Shown here: in pieces, positions 55,445 to 64,000 of the stretch
Position numbering within the stretch: the stretch's first letter is position 1
Layout of the letters: every line of letters begins with the position of its first letter
Source: Paracoccus sp. R12_2
Lineage (GTDB): Bacteria > Pseudomonadota > Alphaproteobacteria > Rhodobacterales > Rhodobacteraceae
Direction: 5' to 3'
NCBI RefSeq assembly: GCF_017744015.1
Contig: NZ_JAGHRA010000007.1
Span: forward strand, 62,001-126,000
Length of the DNA: 64,000 nucleotides
Program-made: the position numbers and the translations under genes
Notes under the pieces: generated by a model
The model's database searches: none
Seen by the model: the letters and a program-made list of their open reading frames with translations, nothing else
Told to the model about the DNA's origin: nothing

Positions 55445-56224
55445 ATGCTCAGCTATCAGCACGCCTATCACGCCGGGAACATGGCCGATCTGCACAAGCA
55501 TTCCCTGCTTGCGGTCGCGCTGGATTACATGACCCGGAAGGACAAGCCGATGTCCTACCTGGAATCCCATGCCGGACGGGGTCTTTATCGCCTTGACGGC
55601 GACGAGGCCCGCAAGACGGGCGAGGCGCAGATGGGCATCCTGCGTGCCGAAACCGAAGACTGGCTTCACCGCGACCACCCCCTTGGCAAGGCAATCAGCG
55701 CGATCCGCGCGACGCACGGCGCGGCCGCCTATCCCGGATCCCCGTTGATCGCCGCGCATTTCCTGCGCCCGCAGGATCGCGCCCATCTTGCAGAACTGCA
55801 TCCGGCCGAATACGCGGCGCTGGCCGATACGGCAGGGTTCGCAAAGGTCCATCGCCAGGACGGGTTCCAGATGGCCCTGGCGATCTGCCCGCCGACCCCC
55901 CGCCGGGGCATGCTGCTGATCGACCCCAGCTACGAGGTCAAGGCCGACTATGCGGCGGTCCCGCGCCAGATCGGCCGTATCGCGCGCAAATGGAACATCG
56001 GTGTCATCGCGCTGTGGTATCCGCTGCTGACAGACAGCCGGCACGCCGGGATGCTGGCGGAACTGACACAGGCATATCCGGATGCCCTGCGCAGCGAAGT
56101 TCGTTTCCCGCCCGCGCGCGCGGGCCATTCCATGATCGGATCGGGAATGTGGGTGCTGAACGCGCCCTACGGATTGGCTGACGAGGCCGCCCGGCTCGAA
56201 TCGCTGTTTCGACAACGTGCCTGA
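55445..56224 (+). CDS. rlmJ: 23S rRNA (adenine-2030-N6)-methyltransferase
   Basis: Methylates A2030 of 23S rRNA with S-adenosylmethionine. 259 residues with the family start LSYQHAYHAGNMADLHKHSLL, the SAM-binding YLESHAGRGLYRL (near 37-50), and the catalytic DPSY (DPPY-like) in GMLLIDPSYEVK near residue 160. Located 79 bp after the CcsR-like array. Confidence 0.93.
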   Translation: MLSYQHAYHAGNMADLHKHSLLAVALDYMTRKDKPMSYLESHAGRGLYRLDGDEARKTGEAQMGILRAETEDWLHRDHPLGKAISAIRATHGAAAYPGSPLIAAHFLRPQDRAHLAELHPAEYAALADTAGFAKVHRQDGFQMALAICPPTPRRGMLLIDPSYEVKADYAAVPRQIGRIARKWNIGVIALWYPLLTDSRHAGMLAELTQAYPDALRSEVRFPPARAGHSMIGSGMWVLNAPYGLADEAARLESLFRQRA

Positions 56225-56293
56225 GCCTGCGGGGATTCCCCTGCCCCCCGCAGTGTGGCATGATCGTCGGAAATTCAGGTAATCGGCCCAAGC

Positions 56294-56587
56294 ATGTCAC
56301 AACGCCTCTCCATCAGCGCCACCATATTCTTCGTTCTGGCGCTGGCCCTTGGGCTGTATTTCGCATTCGCCGCAGTTCAGGGACCGTCAGGCATTCTTCG
56401 CCGTATCCAGATCGAATCCGAAACGGCCGAGCTTGCGGTCGAGCGTGATCGTCTGCGCGCCGAAGTCGCACGCATGCAGAACCTGACCCGCCGGCTCTCG
56501 GATGAATATCTGGATCTGGATCTGCTGGACGAGCGCGCGCGCGAGGTTCTGGGATACGCCCGCGCGGACGAGATCATCCTGCGCTAG
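56294..56587 (+). CDS. ftsB: Cell division protein FtsB (septum formation initiator)
   Basis: 97-residue bitopic protein: membrane helix near 10-28, then a heptad coiled coil (IQIESETAELAVERDRLRAEVARM) and the FtsB-typical end LDERAREVLGYARADE. It joins FtsL in the divisome. It sits before the pdh operon, the usual location in alphaproteobacteria; no clear operon link to it (108-bp gap). Confidence 0.88.
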   Translation: MSQRLSISATIFFVLALALGLYFAFAAVQGPSGILRRIQIESETAELAVERDRLRAEVARMQNLTRRLSDEYLDLDLLDERAREVLGYARADEIILR

Positions 56588-56695
56588 CGCGCGCCCGCGC
56601 AAGCCCCGCTTAGCGCATTGCACCCCCCGAAACGATGCGCTACGGATAGTTTAACGCTGAACTATTCCGACCAGGCATCCAGGAGGACACCAAGC

Positions 56696-57730
56696 ATGGC
56701 CAGGAAACCCGCAGCCGCCAAGGATGCGCCCGCGAACATATCCAAGGACGATCTGCTGCAATATTACCGCGACATGCTGCTGATCCGGCGTTTCGAGGAA
56801 AAGGCCGGCCAGCTTTACGGCATGGGCCTGATCGGTGGTTTCTGCCACCTCTATATCGGGCAAGAGGCAGTCGTCGTCGGGCTGGAAGCCGCGGCGAAGG
56901 AAGGTGACAAGCGCGTCACCAGCTATCGCGACCACGGTCACATGCTGGCCTGCGGCATGGACCCCAAGGGCGTCATGGCCGAACTGACCGGCCGCGAGGG
57001 TGGTTATTCCAAGGGCAAGGGCGGCAGCATGCACATGTTCAGCCGCGAAAAGCACTTCTATGGCGGCCACGGCATCGTCGCAGCACAGGTGCCGCTGGGT
57101 GCCGGACTGGCGTTCGCCGACAAGTATCTGGGCAACGACAACGTCACATTCACCTATTTCGGTGACGGCGCTGCCAACCAGGGCCAGGTCTACGAGACCT
57201 ACAACATGGCCGAGCTGTGGGACCTGCCGGTCGTCTTCGTGATCGAGAACAACCAGTACGCCATGGGCACGTCGGTCAAGCGTTCGACCAAATCGACCAG
57301 CCTTTTCGGACGCGGCGCCGCTTTCGGGATCGAGGGCGAGCAGGTCGATGGCATGGACGTCCTGGCGGTGAAGGCGGCGGGTGAAAAGGCCGTCGCGCAC
57401 TGCCGCGCGGGCAAGGGCCCCTATATCCTGGAAGTGATGACATACCGCTACCGCGGCCATTCGATGTCCGACCCAGCCAAGTACCGGACCCGTGAAGAGG
57501 TCCAGAAGATGCGCGACGAACGCGACGCCATCGAACATGTCCGCGACCTGCTGCTGCAGGGCAGCCACGCAAGCGAGGACGAGTTGAAGGCCATCGACAA
57601 GGAGATCAAGGAGATCGTGAACGAGTCCGCCGAATTCGCCAAGGAAAGCCCGGAACCGGCCCTCGATGAGCTGTGGACCGACATCTATGCCGCAGACCTG
57701 CCCCAGGGCAGCGCCGAAGAAAACGCCTGA
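56696..57730 (+). CDS. pdhA: Pyruvate dehydrogenase E1 component, alpha subunit
   Basis: Part of the pyruvate dehydrogenase complex, decarboxylating pyruvate with thiamine diphosphate. 344 residues from Met 56696 with strong AGGAGG (56681-56686); the upstream in-frame Met is unsupported. The ThDP motif is [22 protein letters not shown] near 163-184, and the phosphorylatable-loop region is [19 protein letters not shown] near 264. First gene of pdhABC. Confidence 0.96.
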   Translation: MARKPAAAKDAPANISKDDLLQYYRDMLLIRRFEEKAGQLYGMGLIGGFCHLYIGQEAVVVGLEAAAKEGDKRVTSYRDHGHMLACGMDPKGVMAELTGREGGYSKGKGGSMHMFSREKHFYGGHGIVAAQVPLGAGLAFADKYLGNDNVTFTYFGDGAANQGQVYETYNMAELWDLPVVFVIENNQYAMGTSVKRSTKSTSLFGRGAAFGIEGEQVDGMDVLAVKAAGEKAVAHCRAGKGPYILEVMTYRYRGHSMSDPAKYRTREEVQKMRDERDAIEHVRDLLLQGSHASEDELKAIDKEIKEIVNESAEFAKESPEPALDELWTDIYAADLPQGSAEENA

Positions 57731-57744
57731 GGGAGGGACGAAGA

Positions 57745-59127
57745 ATGGCAACCGAAATCCTGATGCCCGCCCTGTCGCCGACCATGGAGGAAGGCACGCT
57801 GGCGAAATGGCTGAAAAAGGAAGGCGACGAGGTCAAGTCCGGCGACATCCTGGCCGAGATCGAGACCGACAAGGCCACGATGGAATTCGAGGCGGTCGAT
57901 GAAGGCATCCTTGGCAAGATCCTGATCCAGGAAGGCTCTGAGGGCGTAAAGGTGAATACCCCGATCGCCGTGATGATCGAGGAAGGCGAAAGCGCCGACG
58001 ACATCGAGGCATCGTCGTCCCCCGCATCCTCCGGCGATGCCGCCCCGGCCGAGTCGAAGGCAGAGCCCACGCCCGCCGCATCCGCCGACGCAGGCCCGCA
58101 GACGCCATCGGCGAATGCCAGCCCGGATTGGCCGGAAGGCACCAAAATGAAATCCATGACCGTGCGCGAAGCATTGCGCGAAGCCATGGAAGAAGAAATG
58201 AGCCGCGACGAAACCGTCTTCCTGATGGGCGAAGAGGTCGGCGAATATCAGGGCGCCTACAAGATCAGCCAAGGCCTGCTGGACAAGTTCGGCCCCCGCC
58301 GCGTGGTCGACACGCCGATCAGCGAATACGGTTTCGCGGGCATCGGCACCGGCGCCGCACTGGCAGGGCTGCGCCCGATTGTCGAGTTTATGACCTTCAA
58401 CTTCGCCATGCAGGCGATGGACCATATCATCAACTCGGCTGCCAAGACGCTGTATATGTCGGGCGGTCAGATGGGATGTCCCATCGTCTTCCGCGGTCCC
58501 AACGGCGCCGCTGCACGCGTGGGCGCCCAGCACAGCCAGGATTACGCGGCCTGGTATGCGGCGATCCCCGGTCTGAAGGTGGTGATGCCCTATACCGCCG
58601 CCGATGCGAAGGGTCTGCTGAAACAGGCGATCCGCGATCCTAACCCGGTGATCTTCCTTGAGAACGAGATCCTTTATGGTCGCAGCTTCGAGGTTCCGGA
58701 TCTTGAGGATTTCACCATTCCCTTCGGCAAGGCGCGGATCGCACGGTCCGGCAAGGACGTGACCATCGTCAGCTTCGGCATCGGCATGGCGCATTCTCTC
58801 GAGGCGGCCGACAAGCTTGCCGAAGAGGGCATCGAGGCCGAGGTGATCGACCTGCGCACGCTGCGTCCGATCGACTATGGCACGGTGATCGAGTCGGTGA
58901 AGAAGACCAATCGCCTCGTCACCGTCGAGGAAGGTTTCCCGGTCGGCGCGATCGGCAACCACATCTCGGCCTATGTGATGGAGAACGCCTTCGACTGGCT
59001 GGATGCCCCGGTGATCAACTGCACCGGCAAGGACGTGCCCATGCCCTATGCCGCCAATCTTGAAAAACACGCGCTGATCACGGCCCCCGAGGTCGTCGAG
59101 GCGGTGAAGAAAGTTACCTACAAGTAA
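57745..59127 (+). CDS. pdhB: Pyruvate dehydrogenase E1 beta subunit with N-terminal lipoyl domain
   Basis: 460 residues from Met 57745. Residues 1-85 are a lipoyl domain with the lipoylated lysine in ETDKATM (K43). A Pro/Ala-rich linker (to about 135) leads to the E1-beta transketolase-like domain with [13 protein letters not shown] and [22 protein letters not shown] lipoyl domain on E1-beta is typical of alphaproteobacteria. The lipoyl domain is almost identical to that of pdhC, 13 bp downstream of the stop. Confidence 0.96.
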   Translation: MATEILMPALSPTMEEGTLAKWLKKEGDEVKSGDILAEIETDKATMEFEAVDEGILGKILIQEGSEGVKVNTPIAVMIEEGESADDIEASSSPASSGDAAPAESKAEPTPAASADAGPQTPSANASPDWPEGTKMKSMTVREALREAMEEEMSRDETVFLMGEEVGEYQGAYKISQGLLDKFGPRRVVDTPISEYGFAGIGTGAALAGLRPIVEFMTFNFAMQAMDHIINSAAKTLYMSGGQMGCPIVFRGPNGAAARVGAQHSQDYAAWYAAIPGLKVVMPYTAADAKGLLKQAIRDPNPVIFLENEILYGRSFEVPDLEDFTIPFGKARIARSGKDVTIVSFGIGMAHSLEAADKLAEEGIEAEVIDLRTLRPIDYGTVIESVKKTNRLVTVEEGFPVGAIGNHISAYVMENAFDWLDAPVINCTGKDVPMPYAANLEKHALITAPEVVEAVKKVTYK

Positions 59128-59140
59128 GGGAGCAGCCGAG

Positions 59141-60445
59141 ATGCCGACAGAAATCCTGATGCCCGCGCTGTCTCCGACCATGGAGGAAGGCACGCTGGCC
59201 AAATGGCTGGTGAAAGAGGGCGACGAGGTCAAATCCGGCGATATCCTTGCCGAGATCGAGACCGACAAGGCCACGATGGAATTCGAGGCCGTTGACGAGG
59301 GCACGGTGGGCAAGATCCTTGTCGAGGAAGGCAGCGCCGGGGTGAAGGTCAACACCCCCATCGCCGTTCTTCTGGAAGAAGGTGAAAGCGCCGACGATAT
59401 CGGTGACGTATCGAGCCCAAAGGCCGACGCACCGAAAACCGACGCCCCCGCGGAAGCCCTGAAAGAGGCCGAAGCTGAAGCCGCCCCCGCCAAGGCCCCG
59501 CCGGCGCCCAGTTCCGACAAGGGTGACCGGATCTTCGCGTCACCGCTGGCGCGCAGGATCGCGGCGGAAAAGGGCCTGGATCTTGCCTCGATCAAGGGAT
59601 CGGGCCCGCGCGGTCGCATCGTCAAGGCCGATGTCGAGGGCGCCAAGCCCGGTGCCGCGCCGGCCAAGGCTGATGCGCCGAAAGCCGCGCCTGCCGCCGC
59701 CGCCGAAGCCCCCAAGGGCCCATCGGCCGACGCTGTCGCCAAGATCTATGCCGACCGCGAAACGGAAGAGGTGACGTTGGACGGCATGCGCCGCACCATC
59801 GCCGCCCGGCTGTCCGAAGCCAAGCAGACCATCCCGCATTTCTATCTGCGCCGTTCGGCCAAGCTGGACGAGTTGATGAAGTTCCGCGGCACGCTGAACA
59901 AGCAGCTTGAAGGGCGCGGCGTAAAGCTGTCGGTGAACGACTTCATCATCAAGGCCTGTGCACTGGCCCTGCAGCAGGTGCCTGACGCGAATGCGGTCTG
60001 GGCGGGCGACCGGATCATCAAGCTGAAACCCTCGGATGTCGCGGTGGCCGTGGCGATCGAGGGGGGGCTGTTCACCCCGGTCCTGAAGGACGCCGAGATC
60101 AAGACGCTGTCGCGGCTATCGACTGAAATGAAGGATCTGGCGACACGCGCCAAGACGAAGAAGCTGGCACCGCATGAATACCAGGGTGGCAGCTTCGCGA
60201 TCAGTAATCTGGGCATGTTCGGGATCGAGAATTTCGACGCCGTGATCAACCCGCCACATGGCGCGATCCTTGCCGTCGGCGCGGGCATCAAGACGCCGGT
60301 CGTCGAGGGTGACGAGGTCGTGATCCGCAACGTGATGTCGATGACCCTGTCGGTCGATCACCGGGTGATCGACGGTGCGCTTGGTGCCCAGCTTCTGGAA
60401 GCCATCGTCAGCCATCTGGAAAACCCGATGGGCATGCTGGCCTGA
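59141..60445 (+). CDS. pdhC: Pyruvate dehydrogenase E2, dihydrolipoamide acetyltransferase
   Basis: 434-residue core of the complex: lipoyl domain (1-85, K43 in ETDKATM), linker, peripheral subunit-binding domain ([16 protein letters not shown] near 130), Ala/Pro linker, and a catalytic domain ending in the active-site DHRVIDGA (near 405). It transfers the acetyl group from lipoamide to CoA. No lpd gene follows in this window. Confidence 0.96.
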   Translation: MPTEILMPALSPTMEEGTLAKWLVKEGDEVKSGDILAEIETDKATMEFEAVDEGTVGKILVEEGSAGVKVNTPIAVLLEEGESADDIGDVSSPKADAPKTDAPAEALKEAEAEAAPAKAPPAPSSDKGDRIFASPLARRIAAEKGLDLASIKGSGPRGRIVKADVEGAKPGAAPAKADAPKAAPAAAAEAPKGPSADAVAKIYADRETEEVTLDGMRRTIAARLSEAKQTIPHFYLRRSAKLDELMKFRGTLNKQLEGRGVKLSVNDFIIKACALALQQVPDANAVWAGDRIIKLKPSDVAVAVAIEGGLFTPVLKDAEIKTLSRLSTEMKDLATRAKTKKLAPHEYQGGSFAISNLGMFGIENFDAVINPPHGAILAVGAGIKTPVVEGDEVVIRNVMSMTLSVDHRVIDGALGAQLLEAIVSHLENPMGMLA

Positions 60446-60470
60446 CAGGTCTTTTGGACCAGCAAACAAA

Positions 60471-60500
60471 AAAAGGGGCCCTTGGGCCCCCTTTTCTTTT
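60471..60500 (+). terminator. Rho-independent terminator after pdhC
   Basis: AAAAGGGGCCC (60471-60481) pairs with the 60484-60495 arm (one bulged C), ending in TTTTCTTTT. It lies 26 bp after the pdhC stop and could also serve as a weak end for the opposite-strand gene. Confidence 0.8.
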
Positions 60501-60531
60501 GCGTTGATCGAACGCGGTCCTAATGGGCCGA

Positions 60532-61050
60532 TCAGGCGACGGCCTTTTCGATCTCGGCGACGAAGTCATCCAGATCATCCGGACTGCGGCTTGTGATGAT
60601 CCCGCGGTCAACGACCACGCTGTCATCGACCACATCCGCCCCGGCATTGCTGATATCGGTCCGGATCGAGCCATAGCCGGTCATTTTCCGGCCACTGGCC
60701 AGCCCCGCTTCGATCAGCAACCATGGGGCATGGCATATTGCGGCGACGGGCTTTTCCGCCTTCGCAAAAGCCTGGATCACCCCGATTGCCTTCTCGTCCT
60801 GTCGCAAGGTGTCGGGGTTGATGACACCGCCCGGCAAGACCAGCGCGTCGTAATCCGCAACGGATGCATCCGCGATCGACATGTCGGCCTGAACGGATTT
60901 GCCCCAGCCTTCCTTGCCCCATGCCCGTATCTCTGCCGTCTCGGGGGCGGCGATGCGGACGTTGTGGCCTGCGGTCTTCAGTCGCTCCAACGGAACGAAC
61001 AGTTCGGATTGCTCGAACCCATCGGATGCCATGATCAGGATATTGGCCAT
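60532..61050 (-). CDS. DJ-1/PfpI family protein (type 1 glutamine amidotransferase-like)
   Basis: 172 residues from Met 61050, with GGAGG upstream; the frame runs 12 codons longer without support. The catalytic cysteine C106 lies in AICHAPW with H107, and GGVINPD carries the nucleophile-elbow glutamate context. Members (PfpI, YhbO) are proteases, deglycases or stress proteins; which one is not readable. It sits alone between pdhC and the RND gene. Confidence 0.87.
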   Translation of the reverse strand: MANILIMASDGFEQSELFVPLERLKTAGHNVRIAAPETAEIRAWGKEGWGKSVQADMSIADASVADYDALVLPGGVINPDTLRQDEKAIGVIQAFAKAEKPVAAICHAPWLLIEAGLASGRKMTGYGSIRTDISNAGADVVDDSVVVDRGIITSRSPDDLDDFVAEIEKAVA

Positions 61051-61115
61051 CTCGGCCTCCTTTCGGATTGGTATCTGCCCACCCAATGCGCCCCGCGGCA
61101 GGCAGGTTCCAAGAC

Positions 61116-64000
61116 CTACTCGGCCGGTATATCCCGCGCCTTGTTCAGACCGATCCGCCTTGCGATCCAGCCGAAGATCCGGTGCTGGCCGCCATGGATG
61201 ACCGAGAACAGCGAGGGCACGAACAGCAGCGACAGGACCGTGGACAGGACCAGCCCGCCGATCACTGCAATCGCCATCGGCGCCCTGAACTCGCCCCCCT
61301 CGCCGGTGGCCATGGCCGACGGCACCATGCCCGCGCTCATGGCGATCGTGGTCATCACGATCGGTCGGGCGCGCTTGTGTACCGCGTCAAGGATCGCCTC
61401 GCGCTTGGGTGTTCCCGCCGCCATCGATGTCAGTGCGAATTCGACCAGCATGATCGAATTCTTGGTGACGATTCCCATCAGCATCAGGAATCCGATCACC
61501 ACCGCCATGCTGATCGAATTGCCGGTAATGAACAGCGCCAGGATCGCGCCGCCGATCGCCAGCGGCAGCGACAGCAGGATGGTGACCGGCGTCACGAAGT
61601 TATGAAACAGCAGCACCAGAACGACATAGACCAGCATCACCCCCGACCCCATCGCCAGCCCGAACGCCGCGAACACCTCGGCCATGATCTCGGCATCGCC
61701 GGCCGATTGGATGCTGGTGCCGGGCGGCATCTGGATCCGGTCCTGCAATTCGGTCACCTGCGCATTCACCGGGCCAAGCAGCGCGCCATCGGCCAGGTTC
61801 GCGCTGACCGTCGTCTGATACTGGCGATCATAGCGACCGATCTGGGTCGCGCCGGCCGACAGCGTGACATCCGCGACGGTCGCCAGGGGGATCTGCCCGG
61901 CAGAGCTTGGCACCCGCAAATTCTGGACCTGCATCAGGTCGTTGCGGGCGGCCTCGTTCAGGCGCACGACGATCGGAAGCTGTTCGTCTCCGGTGTTGAA
62001 CTTGGCAAGATTGGCTTCGATATCGCCAAGCGTCGCGACCCGCAGCGTTGTGGCCATCGCGCTGGCCGTCACCCCAAGCTGCGCCGCGATGTCGGACTTG
62101 GGCAGGATCTGGATCTCGGGGCGCTGCAGGCTGGCCGACGATGTCACGCCCTCCAGCGTCGGCAGTTGCCCCATGGCAGCGGCCAGACGTTCGGCGGCAA
62201 GGGCCGCGCCGTCTTCGGTATCGCCCAGCACGTTGATCGTGAAGTCGTTCTCGCCATTCTCGTTCTGGAAATTGATCCGCATGTCCGGCAGATCGGCCAG
62301 GCGCTGTTTCAGTTCCGCCTCCAGCGTGAACTGCGACCGTTCCCGTGTCTCCTTGCTGCCATAGTTGATCATGACCCGCGAATGGGTCACGTCCGATCCG
62401 TCGCTGTAGGCGAAGACCGATTTCACCTCGGGGGTGCCTTCGATCCGGCGGGTCACGCGGCGGGCGGCGTCCTCGGTCTCAAGGATGGTCGATCCCGGAG
62501 GCATCTCCAGCTCGATCTGGCTGCGGCCCACATCCTGCGCCGGAATGAACTCTGTCGGCAGCAGCGTCGCGGAATAGATCGAGACCGCAAAGATCCCCAC
62601 GCCGCCCAACAGGGTCAGCCCGCGATGACGCATCGTCCAGCGACAAACTGCCATCAGGCCGCGCATCACCATCCCGTCCGCGCGCCCTTCGTCATGCACC
62701 ACGCCGCGCATGAAATAGGCCGACATCATCGGCGTGATGATCCGCGCCACCAGCAGCGAGAACAGCACCGACACGGCGACCGTCAGCCCGAACTGCTTGA
62801 AATACTGCCCCGGAATACCGCCCATGAAGCTGACCGGCGCGAACACCGCGACGATCGAAAAGCTGATCGCGATGACCGTCAGACCGATTTCGTTGGCGGC
62901 TTCCTCGCTGGCCTCATAGGGCGGCGCACCCATGCCGATATGCCGGACGATATTCTCGATCTCGACGATGGCATCATCGACAAGGATGCCGGTCACCAGG
63001 GTGATCCCCAGCAGACTGATGCCGTTCAGCGTGAAGCCCAGCCACTGCATCACGAAAAAGGTCGGAATGATCGACAGCGGCAGTGCGACGGCGGCGATCA
63101 GCGTGGCGCGCCAGTTGCGCAGGAACAGGAACACCACGATCACCGCCAGCGCCGCGCCCTCGTACAGCGTTTCCATCGCGCTGTGATAGCTTGCGGCGGT
63201 ATAGGTCGAGGAATCGTCGATCAGCGTGATCCGGGTATTGGCATGACGCTGGCGGATTTCCTCCAGCTTGGCCTTGGTGGCGTCGCCCGCCGCCAGATCG
63301 GATTCGCCGCTTCCGCGATAGACGCCGAACGCGACCACCGGCTGGCCGTCCAGCAATGCAAAGCTGCGTTCGTCGCTGGCGCCGTCGATCACGTCACCCA
63401 GTTGGTCCAGACGGATCGTGCGTCCTGCGGCAATGGCGATGGGACTGGCAGCAAGCTGGGCGACGGTATCCGCCGATCCCAGGGTGCGGATCGAATATTC
63501 GGTGCCGGCCAGATCACCGCGACCGCCGCCCATGTCGATATTCTTGGCGCGCAGCTGGTCCGAGACATCGGCAGCGGTCAGACCATGCGCCAACAGGCGG
63601 TCGGGGTTCAGTTCGACCTTGATCTGCCGCTCGGCCCCGCCGATCCGGGTCGTCCGGGCGACGCCATCCACGTTGGACAATTCCCGACCGATCACATCAT
63701 CGACGAACTTCGACAGCGCCTCGATCGACTGGGTCGGGTCGCTGACCGCATAGGTCAGGATCGGAAACCCGGTCACATCGACCCGCTGAACGATCGGTTC
63801 GCTGATACTGTCGGGCAGTTCGGCCCGCACGTTCGAGACCGCGTCCTTGACATCGTTCACGGCCCGGTCGCTGTCGGTTTCAAGTTCGAACTCGACGGTG
63901 ATGCTGGCACTGCTGTCCGTCGCGGTCGAGGTGATATGGCGGACCCCCGTGACCGACGCGATGCTGTCCTCGACCGGCTGGATGACCTGGCTTGTCAGTT
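61116..64000 (-). CDS. RND-family multidrug/metal efflux permease (5' end beyond window)
   Basis: The 961 visible residues lack only the first 50-60. It is HAE1-like: ETDSDRAVNDVKDAV, the proton-relay and cytoplasmic-loop pattern GILVDDAIVEIENI, and the paired membrane halves with GIVTKNSIMLVEFA at the C-terminal side. It would pump drugs or solvents across the envelope with a periplasmic adaptor and outer-membrane channel, which would lie beyond the window edge. Confidence 0.92.
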   Translation of the reverse strand, partial: LTSQVIQPVEDSIASVTGVRHITSTATDSSASITVEFELETDSDRAVNDVKDAVSNVRAELPDSISEPIVQRVDVTGFPILTYAVSDPTQSIEALSKFVDDVIGRELSNVDGVARTTRIGGAERQIKVELNPDRLLAHGLTAADVSDQLRAKNIDMGGGRGDLAGTEYSIRTLGSADTVAQLAASPIAIAAGRTIRLDQLGDVIDGASDERSFALLDGQPVVAFGVYRGSGESDLAAGDATKAKLEEIRQRHANTRITLIDDSSTYTAASYHSAMETLYEGAALAVIVVFLFLRNWRATLIAAVALPLSIIPTFFVMQWLGFTLNGISLLGITLVTGILVDDAIVEIENIVRHIGMGAPPYEASEEAANEIGLTVIAISFSIVAVFAPVSFMGGIPGQYFKQFGLTVAVSVLFSLLVARIITPMMSAYFMRGVVHDEGRADGMVMRGLMAVCRWTMRHRGLTLLGGVGIFAVSIYSATLLPTEFIPAQDVGRSQIELEMPPGSTILETEDAARRVTRRIEGTPEVKSVFAYSDGSDVTHSRVMINYGSKETRERSQFTLEAELKQRLADLPDMRINFQNENGENDFTINVLGDTEDGAALAAERLAAAMGQLPTLEGVTSSASLQRPEIQILPKSDIAAQLGVTASAMATTLRVATLGDIEANLAKFNTGDEQLPIVVRLNEAARNDLMQVQNLRVPSSAGQIPLATVADVTLSAGATQIGRYDRQYQTTVSANLADGALLGPVNAQVTELQDRIQMPPGTSIQSAGDAEIMAEVFAAFGLAMGSGVMLVYVVLVLLFHNFVTPVTILLSLPLAIGGAILALFITGNSISMAVVIGFLMLMGIVTKNSIMLVEFALTSMAAGTPKREAILDAVHKRARPIVMTTIAMSAGMVPSAMATGEGGEFRAPMAIAVIGGLVLSTVLSLLFVPSLFSVIHGGQHRIFGWIARRIGLNKARDIPAE

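Noticed and set aside
54485..56215. 576-residue minus-strand frame across the array and rlmJ
   Set aside because: Covers the CcsR-like array and the antisense of rlmJ. The low-complexity Gly/Arg section mirrors the CCTCC repeats; no domain recognised.

Overview
The window is high-GC bacterial chromosome, almost certainly from an alphaproteobacterium of the Rhodobacteraceae, Paracoccus/Rhodobacter-like. The evidence is a lipoyl-domain-bearing E1-beta in pdhABC, CobS/CobT cobaltochelatase genes, a division/cell-wall (dcw) cluster whose long leader carries an internal terminator (as in the Rhodobacter UpsM sRNA), and a DUF1127 gene followed by CCTCCTCCC hairpins (as in the Rhodobacter CcsR sRNAs). 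I saw no insertion sequence, prophage, CRISPR array, tRNA or rRNA. Nearly all the sequence is core-type chromosome.

Layout. 0-7 kb: end of a membrane glycosyltransferase, glnE, bpt (N-degron transferase), ilvB-ilvH. 7-16.7 kb: small conserved proteins, a lipoprotein M48 protease coupled to a DUF2254 membrane protein, a nitroreductase, an EI24 protein, methylmalonyl-CoA epimerase, a response regulator, and a DUF1800-DUF1501-GNAT operon. 16.7-24.3 kb: aspS, a CPBP protein overlapping a GH25 lipoprotein, an FAD oxidoreductase, and a GT8-epimerase pair. 24.4-30 kb: a CLC protein, cobT, an FMN reductase and cobS. 30-33.2 kb: ECF sigma, RskA-type anti-sigma, fasciclin, DUF808. 33.3-37.5 kb: ugpBAEC behind a Pho-box-like repeat. 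37.5-39.1 kb: an M4 protease with an emfourin-like inhibitor behind a LexA-box-like site. 39.1-43.5 kb: phnM, a 2H/DUF1045 protein, and a GbcAB-like Rieske oxygenase and reductase.

43.5-52.9 kb is the dcw cluster on the minus strand: mraZ-rsmH-ftsL-ftsI-murE-murF-mraY-murD, with mostly overlapping genes. Its leader holds a perfect 12-bp terminator before mraZ. 53.2-56.6 kb: apbC/mrp, a DUF1127 gene, a tandem array of ten anti-Shine-Dalgarno hairpins, rlmJ and ftsB. 56.7-60.5 kb: pdhA-pdhB-pdhC. 60.5-64 kb: a DJ-1/PfpI protein and an RND efflux permease cut by the window edge.

The strongest unusual signals are in RNA. They are the ten-hairpin CcsR-like array (54913-55365), the UpsM-like mraZ leader (about 52651-52880), and a perfect 15-bp inverted repeat that buries the ribosome binding site of the fasciclin gene (31426-31489). 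No computation was run: motif calls come from reading the sequence, and family names from recognising conserved motifs.
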